Program-made: the position numbers and the translations under genes
Shown: piece by piece, positions 22,270 to 29,309 of the stretch
How positions within the stretch are numbered: the stretch's first letter is position 1
Layout of the letters: the number at the start of each line of letters is the position of its first letter
Source of the DNA: JBAYJY01 sp041664945
Lineage (GTDB): Bacteria; UBP15; UBA6099
Reading direction: 5' to 3'
NCBI GenBank assembly: GCA_041664945.1
Contig: JBAYJY010000028.1
Span: 1 to 34,926 of the forward strand
DNA length: 34,926 bases
The notes under the pieces: model-generated
What the model saw: the letters and a program-made list of their open reading frames with translations, nothing else
Told to the model about the DNA's origin: nothing
The model's database searches: none

Positions 22270-23325
22270 ATGGCAAAACTCAATTTCGGAATAATCGGAT
22301 GTGGAAGGATCACCGATCTTCATGCGCCCGGCTACGCCAGAAGCGATCGCGCGCAAATATACGCCGTATGCGACATCAACCGCGAGACCGCGGAGCGGCG
22401 CATGCGCGAGTGGGGAGCGGAGAAGTTTTACACGGATTATCGTGAAATGCTCGCCGACCCCGCCATTCATGCGGTGGAAATCATCACCCCGCATCATCTG
22501 CACAAAGATCTGTGCGTCGAAGCCTGCCGGGCCGGCAAGCATGTTTCGGTCCAGAAACCGATGGCTTTGAGCGCGTCTGAATGCGACGCCATGATCCTCG
22601 CGGCGGAAGAAGCGAAAGTGCAACTCAAGGTATTCGAAAATTTCGTTTTTTACCCGCCGTATGTTAAGGCGAAGGAACTCATAGACAGCGGCGCGATTGG
22701 CGAGCCGCTCAGCATGAGAATCCGGTTGGGCGGCGGCGGAAAAGGCGGCTGGAAGGTCCCGTTCAAAACGTGGCTCTGGCGTCTGAACGAGCAGACCTGC
22801 GGCGGAGGCCCCAACATCTTCGACGACGGCTACCATAAGTTTTCAATCGCCATCCACTTCCTTGGCGAGGTGGAATCTGTTCATGCTTGGGTTGACCGCT
22901 CTTTCGGCATCATAGATGCGCCGGCGATGATTTCATGGGAATACAAAACCGGAAAAGCCGGCGTGCTCGACTCCACGATGTCGACGAACATGACGATTAA
23001 ATCGAAATACTATTCAGTTGACGAGCGTGTTGAGGTCATCGGCACGGAGGGAGTCATCTGGGTGACGCGCTGCACGGCGAAGCTCCTCGACGAGCCGGCC
23101 ATTATTCTCTACAACGGCGGCGAAACGAGGCTCTTCGAGAACATTCGCAATGACTGGCTCGACTCATTTATTGACTCCACGCAACATTTCATCGGCTGCC
23201 TGCTCGACGGAGGCGACCCGATGCTCACCGGGCGGCGGGGCAAGGAAGTTCTGCAGTTCGCGCTTGCCGCCATTAAAAGCTCATGCTCAGGGCTTGTCAT
23301 CAGGCCCGACGACATCACGGAATGA
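22270..23325 (+). CDS. Gfo/Idh/MocA-family NAD(P)-dependent dehydrogenase
   Basis: The N-terminal Rossmann fold is marked by FGIIGCGRI (residues 6-14) and a VCDI after the second strand. The usual EKP triad reads QKP here, with Lys96 kept. The C-terminal domain holds CGGGPNIFDDGYHK with His189 in the catalytic position. Family members oxidise hydroxyls of sugars, inositols and related polyols. The 351-aa length is standard. AAGG lies eight bases before the ATG. It is the first gene of the operon with an IolD-like enzyme, so oxidation of a cyclitol or sugar to a keto compound is a reasonable guess. Its stop overlaps the next gene's ATG (ATGA at 23322-23325). Confidence 0.85.
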   Translation: MAKLNFGIIGCGRITDLHAPGYARSDRAQIYAVCDINRETAERRMREWGAEKFYTDYREMLADPAIHAVEIITPHHLHKDLCVEACRAGKHVSVQKPMALSASECDAMILAAEEAKVQLKVFENFVFYPPYVKAKELIDSGAIGEPLSMRIRLGGGGKGGWKVPFKTWLWRLNEQTCGGGPNIFDDGYHKFSIAIHFLGEVESVHAWVDRSFGIIDAPAMISWEYKTGKAGVLDSTMSTNMTIKSKYYSVDERVEVIGTEGVIWVTRCTAKLLDEPAIILYNGGETRLFENIRNDWLDSFIDSTQHFIGCLLDGGDPMLTGRRGKEVLQFALAAIKSSCSGLVIRPDDITE

Positions 23326-23663
23326 CAGCGCCGGAGAATTACGGCGCGGAATTCGGATGGGATGACATGGCAGAAATCTCAAAAATTAAAACGGAAGTCA
23401 TAACAAGGATTGCGCTTGCGGGATGCAGGGTTCTTTCACGCATGAACGACAGGACGATGCTATCCGTTATGCGCGCGATTAAGCCTCTCGTGGGCGAGCC
23501 GGCCGCCAGGGAAGGTCTCGAAGAAATTATTGACGCGCTCAGCGCCGGGCCGCCGAACACGACTCTTTTAAAACGAATGATGGCCGAAACGAAATACGAA
23601 GAGCTTCGCGATATAATCGCCGGGCTGTTTTCATTCAGGCAAATGGACATCGAAGATTTCTGA
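23322..23663 (+). CDS. Unknown 113-aa helical protein
   Basis: I do not recognise this protein. ATG at 23322 overlaps the stop of the first dehydrogenase (ATGA), which suggests coupled translation. An internal ATG at 23367 is an alternative that would give a 98-residue form. The predicted product is mostly helical (EVITRIALAGCRVLSRMNDRTM, REGLEEIIDALS, LRDIIAGLFSF) with no membrane segment or catalytic motif. It lies between two Gfo/Idh/MocA paralogues, so it may work with them as a small subunit or regulator. Confidence 0.65.
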   Translation: MTAPENYGAEFGWDDMAEISKIKTEVITRIALAGCRVLSRMNDRTMLSVMRAIKPLVGEPAAREGLEEIIDALSAGPPNTTLLKRMMAETKYEELRDIIAGLFSFRQMDIEDF

Positions 23664-23703
23664 GACGCGGACGGGCCAGCCTTAACCGCCGGAGGAGAGA
23701 TTC

Positions 23704-24750
23704 TTGAAAAAACTAAATGTAGCGGTTTGCGGAGGAAGCGAAAAAGAAGCGTGGATGCATGCCCGCGCATGGGTGAATTCCGGAAATGCCGACCTGTTTG
23801 GTTTTTGTTGCGCGGACAGCGGCGCTGCGGCATCGCGCGCCTCTGTATTCGGAGTCAAAGCGCTTTCAGGATTCGACGCCGCGCTTGCCGATAATGCCGT
23901 GGACGCCATTGATCTGTTGGAATTCGACGGCAGGCGAGAGGAACGGGCGCTTGCCGCGCTCGCAGCGGGAAAGAGCGTTCTTCTATCGGCGCCATTCGCC
24001 GGTAACGCGGTTTCCGCGGAGAAAATCGCGCAGGCCGCAAAGGGCGCTTCTCCGCTTCTCATGAGCTTCGAGCCGTTCTTTTTCTACCCTCCGGCAATGA
24101 AACTCGTTGAAATGGCGCGGAAGGATGTCGTGGGAAGGATAACCGCGGCGCGCTTCAGGACAATCATTTCGGACAAAGGCGGCTGGGACGAATACCTTAC
24201 CCCGGATTTCAAGCAGTCCGAACCGGAAGCAAAATGTGAAAGAGATGAAATCGTCAGGCGCGAACTATTCGAGAAACTGTCTATTGCCGTTAAAATACTC
24301 GGCCCTGTCGCTGAAACGCACTTTATTGCGCCGCCTTCTGAAGGGCCGGGCTCAGCGATACTCACATGGAAAAATACGGCTCACGCCATTTACGGCTGCA
24401 TTGAACTGAACTTCTGTCCGGACATGGAAATCCGGTCCGCATATGATTCGAGGGATGACAACGTGGAACTGACGGGGCCGTCAGGGATAATATGGCTCAC
24501 GCGCGGCGCTTCGCAGATGAGAAACGAACCTGCGATCCGGGCGTATCGCGGCGAAAATTTGTTCGCCTATGGAAATCTTGATGACGACTGGCAACGCGGA
24601 TATGACGCCTGCGCCGATCATTTCGCGCAGAGCGCGCTTTCCGCAAGGAATGCCGACATCGCGCCGGCGGCCTCCGCGGCTGTCATGAAAATTGTCGACG
24701 CTGCCCTTAAAAGCGCGGCGAATAAAGAGCGTGTAGCGGTCAGCGCATAA
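23704..24750 (+). CDS. Degenerate Gfo/Idh/MocA paralogue, probably non-catalytic
   Basis: The fold matches the gene at 22270. Shared marks are FYPP near residues 127-130, a GGW motif, and near the end GPSGIIWLTRGASQMRNEPAI against GTEGVIWVTRCTAKLLDEPAI, then a DDW / NDW match. The key parts are changed. The Rossmann GxGxxG reads CGGSEKEA, the KP lysine is replaced (LLSAPF), and the GYHK stretch with the catalytic His reads LFEKLSIA. It may therefore have lost NAD(P) binding and catalysis, and could act as a structural or regulatory partner. The start is TTG at 23704 behind GGAGGAG (23691-23697). Length is 348 aa. Confidence 0.75.
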   Translation: MKKLNVAVCGGSEKEAWMHARAWVNSGNADLFGFCCADSGAAASRASVFGVKALSGFDAALADNAVDAIDLLEFDGRREERALAALAAGKSVLLSAPFAGNAVSAEKIAQAAKGASPLLMSFEPFFFYPPAMKLVEMARKDVVGRITAARFRTIISDKGGWDEYLTPDFKQSEPEAKCERDEIVRRELFEKLSIAVKILGPVAETHFIAPPSEGPGSAILTWKNTAHAIYGCIELNFCPDMEIRSAYDSRDDNVELTGPSGIIWLTRGASQMRNEPAIRAYRGENLFAYGNLDDDWQRGYDACADHFAQSALSARNADIAPAASAAVMKIVDAALKSAANKERVAVSA

Positions 24751-24779
24751 GCGGACGCGAATATCGGAGCGACATAGCA

Positions 24780-25565
24780 ATGCCTAAGCAGATACAATCA
24801 TTGGAACGCGGACTATACATACTTAATTCAATATTGCTTTCCCCGCATCCGGTTTCCTCAAGCGAACTCGCCCGGCAGCTCGGCGTACATAAAAGCACAT
24901 TGTCTCATCTGACAGCGACGCTGATCGAGCAGGGTTTCCTTGAGAAAGAGCCCGGCAGCGCGAGGCTTTTGCCGGGGAACGCCGTTTATCGGATCGCCCG
25001 CGCCATGTTTATGGCTGCGGATGCGATCGAAACCGCGCGGCCTTTTATCGAAAAACTGGCTGACGACACGGGCGAAACATCTCACCTTTGCGAACTTCGC
25101 GGACGCCGCGTTTTGTTTATTCTGAATTCCGACTCGAAGATGTCGCTTCGCGTTCAGACTGAATCCGGCATGAGCGAAGCGGCTCACTCGACAGCCATCG
25201 GCAAAGCGCTTCTCTCCGGCTTGCCGGAAGAAGAAGCTGTCGAGTTTCTTAAATCAACCGAACTTGAAAAGTACACCGATTCGACTTTGACGGGGATTTC
25301 CGATGTTCTGGAGGAACTGAAGAACGTGCGCGCGCGCGGCTACGCGGTTGACAATGAAGAACAGACTCCCGGCATGGGGTGCATAGCTGCCCCCGTGCGC
25401 GATAAGAGCGGCAAGGTAGTCGCCGCGGTTGGAATATCGGGGCCGGTCGCGAGGGTATTTGTGGATGACGCGAATATGAGCGCGAAGGTGAAAGAATGCG
25501 CAGCGGAGATTGAAAAGAAACTGAAACAGAAGTTCGCCGGCGTCGCCAAAAACGGCGGCCGGTGA
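24780..25565 (+). CDS. IclR-family transcriptional regulator
   Basis: The N-terminal winged helix-turn-helix reads SLERGLYILNSILLSPHPVSSSELARQLGVHKSTLSHLTATLIEQGFLEKE (residues 7-56). The C-terminal effector domain begins around 80 and shows the IclR pattern TSHLCELRGRRVLFI, AHSTAIGKALLSGLPE, TGISDVLEELKNVRARGYAVDNEEQTPGMGCIAAPV. IclR proteins sense catabolic intermediates and repress or activate the nearby pathway. It sits inside the operon, so it probably autoregulates it. GGAG (24765-24768) is a slightly distant ribosome site. Length is 261 aa, normal for the family. Confidence 0.92.
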   Translation: MPKQIQSLERGLYILNSILLSPHPVSSSELARQLGVHKSTLSHLTATLIEQGFLEKEPGSARLLPGNAVYRIARAMFMAADAIETARPFIEKLADDTGETSHLCELRGRRVLFILNSDSKMSLRVQTESGMSEAAHSTAIGKALLSGLPEEEAVEFLKSTELEKYTDSTLTGISDVLEELKNVRARGYAVDNEEQTPGMGCIAAPVRDKSGKVVAAVGISGPVARVFVDDANMSAKVKECAAEIEKKLKQKFAGVAKNGGR

Positions 25566-25580
25566 TTTGACACATGGAGT

Positions 25581-25610
25581 CGGCTGCCGCCGTGCGGCGG
25601 ACCGAAGCCG
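25581..25610 (+). repeat. Nested stem-loop between iclR-like and IolD-like genes
   Basis: CGGCT...AGCCG (25581-25585, 25606-25610) encloses CCGCCG-TG-CGGCGG (25587-25600). The hairpin lies within the operon, 30 bases before the next start codon. It has no T tail and may be an mRNA processing or stability element, or a small repeat. Confidence 0.45.
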
Positions 25611-25640
25611 GATATATTTCGAACAAACAGGAGACATGAC

Positions 25641-27446
25641 ATGAAACTCACAGGCGGAGAAATTGTTGTCGAATATCTGATAGCTCAGGGCGTGCCGTAT
25701 GCGATCGGGATACCCGGCCACGGATGCCTCGGTCTCGCGGACGCGTTCATCGGCCGCGAGGACAGAATAAAAGTCATTCAGGTTAAGCAGGAAATGTGCG
25801 CCGTGCATCTTGCGGACGGATACTACCGGGCGACGAAGAGGCCGCTTGCCGTATTCACGAGCATCGGGCCGGGCGCAATAAACACCGCCATAGGCGCGGC
25901 GACCTGTTTTGCGGATTCAACAACGGCGCTTATTATCAACGGGTCGGCGCATACGCACATGCGCGGCAAGGGGCTGCTTCAGGAAATCGAACGATATAGG
26001 GACGACGATTTCGAGCGCGTCCTGCAGCCGGTGGTTAAACGTTCGTGGCGCGTTGACAGCGTGACGCAACTGCCGTCTGTCATGAAGCGCGCCTTCAGCG
26101 TCATGATGACCGGGCGCCGGGGGCCGGTGAACATTGTTCTTCCCATGGACGCGCAAAGCGCGAGCGCCGATGTGAAAATGCCGAAGCCGGATAAAGCGAC
26201 GCCGACCGGAGTGATCAAGGGCGATCCGGCGGCGATACAAAAAGCAGCGTCGCTTTTTGCCTCGGCAAAGCGGCCCGTCATCCTCGCGGGCGGCGGAGTG
26301 GCGGCGGCCGGAGCGGAGAAAGCGTTGCTTGAACTCGCCGAACTGAAGGGCGCTGCGGTTGTCACAACGATGGCCGGCAAAGGCGTGTTCCCGGAAGATC
26401 ATCCGCTTTGCGCATGGCACACGGGCTCAAAGGGCACATCCGTCGGCCTCAAAATGACAAGCTCGGCGGATGTAATCCTCGCGGTAGGCTGCCGGTTCGC
26501 GGATGAAACGGCCTGCTCATACCGGCCGGGCGTCGCTTTTTCCATCCCGCCGACAAAGCTGATCCATATTGATATCGACGCTTACGAAATCGGCAAGAAC
26601 TATCCGGTGGAGGTTGGCATACACGCTCACGCCGCATCCGCTCTTGAAGATATCATTGCCGCGATTGTGGAACTCAAAGGGGAAAAAGAAATCAGGAATA
26701 AAGCTTTTCTTAAGGAACTCAAGAGTGAACAGGCTAAATGGGCGAAACATATAGCTAAACTTCGAAGCGTCAAGACAAAGCTGCCGACAATTTCGCAGGT
26801 GATAGGCGTGTTGAGGGAAACGATGGCGCGGGACGCTTTTCTCGTGACTTCGTCCGGCAACACGCAGGCGCAGATGATGCAGGAGTTTCCGTTCTATGTG
26901 CCCGGCACTTGCATAACGACCGGCGGTTTCAGCACGATGGGATTCACGATTCCGGCCGCGATAGGCGTGAAACTCGCCCGTCCGGACAGGCAGGTTGTGG
27001 GGCTGATCGGAGACGGAGATTTTCTTATGACGATGCAGGAAATGGCGACTGCCATGGAGCTCGGGACGAATATCGTCCTCGTCGTCGTCAACAACTGCGG
27101 CTGGATGGCGATTAAAGACCTTCAGATGGACGTGTACGGAAAAGAACGCTCCGTGGCGGTGGACTTCAAAACCCCCGACGGCAAGCCGTACACGCCGGAT
27201 ATAGCGGCCGCCGCAAAAGCATTCGGCTGGCATTCGCAGAAAACCGATAAGCTGAGCGGCGTCGGCCCGGCGATCAGAAAAGCGCTGAAGTCAGGCAGGC
27301 CGTCGCTTGTTGAAATCACGGTTCACGGGGATTATCCGTATTCCGGCAGCCCGGCGATGGGATGGTGGGATGTTCCGATCCCGACATATATGAAGGAAAA
27401 ACGCGCGAAATATGAAAAAGCCATAGCGGAAGAGAAGCTGTATTGA
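25641..27446 (+). CDS. ThDP-dependent enzyme of the acetolactate synthase / IolD type
   Basis: The three ThDP-enzyme domains are in order: a PYR domain with IPGHGCLGLADAF and catalytic Glu51 in VKQEMCAVH, a central domain, and a PP domain with GDGDFLMTMQEMATAMELG...VVVNNCGW (about 456-484, the ThDP/Mg motif). The C-terminal end GWWDVPIPTYM resembles what I recall of IolD, the hydrolase that opens the trihydroxycyclohexanedione ring in inositol breakdown. No FAD-linked motif that would mark true acetolactate synthase is evident. Length is 601 aa. It is flanked by a dehydrogenase pair and an isomerase-like protein, which supports cleavage of a diketone. The precise reaction is unknown. Confidence 0.82.
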   Translation: MKLTGGEIVVEYLIAQGVPYAIGIPGHGCLGLADAFIGREDRIKVIQVKQEMCAVHLADGYYRATKRPLAVFTSIGPGAINTAIGAATCFADSTTALIINGSAHTHMRGKGLLQEIERYRDDDFERVLQPVVKRSWRVDSVTQLPSVMKRAFSVMMTGRRGPVNIVLPMDAQSASADVKMPKPDKATPTGVIKGDPAAIQKAASLFASAKRPVILAGGGVAAAGAEKALLELAELKGAAVVTTMAGKGVFPEDHPLCAWHTGSKGTSVGLKMTSSADVILAVGCRFADETACSYRPGVAFSIPPTKLIHIDIDAYEIGKNYPVEVGIHAHAASALEDIIAAIVELKGEKEIRNKAFLKELKSEQAKWAKHIAKLRSVKTKLPTISQVIGVLRETMARDAFLVTSSGNTQAQMMQEFPFYVPGTCITTGGFSTMGFTIPAAIGVKLARPDRQVVGLIGDGDFLMTMQEMATAMELGTNIVLVVVNNCGWMAIKDLQMDVYGKERSVAVDFKTPDGKPYTPDIAAAAKAFGWHSQKTDKLSGVGPAIRKALKSGRPSLVEITVHGDYPYSGSPAMGWWDVPIPTYMKEKRAKYEKAIAEEKLY

Positions 27447-27485
27447 GCGGCGCATGAATCACGGCAAATAAAGGGGGGGAATATT

Positions 27486-28883
27486 ATGGCAAAGACATCA
27501 TCAGCGGCATTGTCGAAACCTAAAATCGCGGTGCAGTATATACTGGACGAGAAAAAACTCACAGCGGTTCCGGGCCTTGCGGAATTCGCTGCAAAAGTAA
27601 AGAAGACAATCAGAAGCCTCGGCTGGGACGTTAAGGAGTTCGGGCCGGACATCAACTCCGACGTAATTTCTGAAAACTGCCGCAACTGCGCCGGCCAGTA
27701 CGCAGCCGTTCTCGGCGTCACTTTCACCGGAACGTCCGCGCGGCAGACAGCGGTTCTCGGCAGGTTCAACGGCCCTGTCGGCGTGTGGTATTTCCCCGGC
27801 CAGCCGTGGTGGGGCATGGCGTCCGCGGCGTCAGGAATAGGATGCCTTAGAGACGAAGAGGAAGAGAATCCGAACATACACGTAGCGGCGGTTTACGGCG
27901 ATCCGGAAGACGCGGCGACGATCGAGCGGCTCCAGCGTTTCGCCCGCGCGGCGCATACGGTGTTCTCAATGAAACGCGAGAAAATCGGACTCGTCGGCGG
28001 CGCGTACTATGATGTGATGCCGGCGAGCAACTGGCACCCGGACACGATGACCAGCCGTCTCGGCCCGTCGTACACTGAAATCGACATGTCGCTGCTCGTG
28101 CGGGAAACGAAGAAGGTTCCGGAGGCCGACGCCAAGGCGCTCGTGAAACAACTCGAATCCGCGGGAATGAAAGTGGCGAAAGACGCGAAGTCGATGAAGA
28201 AGATACTCGCGTCCGCGCGCGTTTCGCTTGCGCTGGAAAGTCTCCAGAAGCAGTGGGGACTGACCGGAGCCGCCGTCAATTGCTATGGCGGTCCGGACCC
28301 GGAAGGCTACACCGGCGCTCTCGGCTGCTGCGGCGCGAGCGGCTGCCTGAAAGGACACGCGCTCGGCTCGCTCGTCATCGGATGCGAGAGCGATGTCATC
28401 CAGACCGCGCAGCAGATGCTGTTCCGCCACCTTCTCGGAGTCACCCCGTGCATGGCGGACCCGTGGAAGGTCGACCCGCTGACCGGCGTGTTGACGGCGG
28501 GCACCTGCGGCGGCCCGGCTTGCCTCGCCGCTTCTAACAAAGACGTTTCGATAGAAGCCGGCGCGCTGATGAGCTTGTACAAGGTCGGCGTTCTCGGCGT
28601 TTGCTTCCCGAACATTCCGGAGGGCGACGCGATTGTCGCGCGCATCGCCGGAAGAAATCTGGACAAAATGTACCTCGCGGCTGGAAAGTTCATAGGCTCA
28701 GACACAACCTCCATGCCAGGCCGCCTCGCGCTGCATGTCAGGCTGGCCGACCCGGACGCGTTTCTTTCGCGCGGCGCCGTGGGAAACCACTTCACGTTTT
28801 TATCCACCAACACGCTCGAACGGGACATCGCCCGTATCGAACTGCTTTGCAATTTTATGGGAATCAAAATAATTCATTGCTGA
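27486..28883 (+). CDS. L-fucose/L-arabinose isomerase-like protein
   Basis: The pattern follows the fucose/arabinose isomerase family. KIGLVGGAYYDVMPAS lies near the middle. Then VNCYGGPDPEGY, a GALGCCGASGCLKGHALGSLVIGCESDV stretch (with Glu and Asp in the likely metal site), an ADP, and a late VGNHFTFLS. The usual GHC that supplies a metal-binding or catalytic His reads AGTCGG, so that His seems lost or shifted. The 465-aa length suits short members of the family. The reaction may be an aldose-ketose isomerisation, or something changed. AAGGGGGG is a strong ribosome site. Confidence 0.7.
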   Translation: MAKTSSAALSKPKIAVQYILDEKKLTAVPGLAEFAAKVKKTIRSLGWDVKEFGPDINSDVISENCRNCAGQYAAVLGVTFTGTSARQTAVLGRFNGPVGVWYFPGQPWWGMASAASGIGCLRDEEEENPNIHVAAVYGDPEDAATIERLQRFARAAHTVFSMKREKIGLVGGAYYDVMPASNWHPDTMTSRLGPSYTEIDMSLLVRETKKVPEADAKALVKQLESAGMKVAKDAKSMKKILASARVSLALESLQKQWGLTGAAVNCYGGPDPEGYTGALGCCGASGCLKGHALGSLVIGCESDVIQTAQQMLFRHLLGVTPCMADPWKVDPLTGVLTAGTCGGPACLAASNKDVSIEAGALMSLYKVGVLGVCFPNIPEGDAIVARIAGRNLDKMYLAAGKFIGSDTTSMPGRLALHVRLADPDAFLSRGAVGNHFTFLSTNTLERDIARIELLCNFMGIKIIHC

Positions 28884-28899
28884 GTCAGGAGCGATAAAT

Positions 28900-29295
28900 A
28901 TGCCGATAGTAGACACCAGCCTTATTAAATCCACGAGAGTGGCCGCGCCTTTCGAGCGTGAACTGAAAGTCGTAATGTCGCCGGAAACGCACCCCGGAGA
29001 GGTCACGGATTTCACGCTCCTTTTAGCGACGCTCGCGCCTAACGGCGGCTGCACGGACTTTCACGCGCACGAATCCTCCGGCGAACTGATGGTTATCACT
29101 GCCGGAAACGGAAAGGCGTGGCTTGCCGGGGTGGAGCATGAACTGAAACCCGGAATCGCAATGTACGCTCCTCCCGGCGTGGAACATAAGACCATGAACA
29201 CCGGCGTCGACCCGCTTGTCATCGTTTGCGTTTTCGTTCCGCCCGCTTCGGCGGACTATATCAAGGCTCAGATCAACGCCGCTGAAGCCGGCTGA
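28900..29295 (+). CDS. Single-domain cupin
   Basis: This is a 131-residue beta-barrel. Cupin motif 1 is GGCTDFHAHESSGELMVITAGNGKAWL and motif 2 is LKPGIAMYAPPGVEHKTMN. Both carry the histidines and glutamate expected of metal-binding cupins (HxH...E...H). Such small cupins act as sugar isomerases, dioxygenases or binding proteins. In inositol operons the isomerase IolB is a larger bicupin, so this is not IolB. GGAG lies before the ATG. It lies 16 bases after the isomerase-like gene and 14 bases before the acyl-CoA synthetase, so it is part of the operon. Confidence 0.85.
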   Translation: MPIVDTSLIKSTRVAAPFERELKVVMSPETHPGEVTDFTLLLATLAPNGGCTDFHAHESSGELMVITAGNGKAWLAGVEHELKPGIAMYAPPGVEHKTMNTGVDPLVIVCVFVPPASADYIKAQINAAEAG

Positions 29296-29309
29296 TCCGG
29301 AGGCATTAA

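Noticed and set aside
25567..25572. TTGACA after the IclR gene as a possible internal promoter
   Set aside because: No -10 hexamer lies at a workable distance; the spacing region is a GC-rich hairpin.
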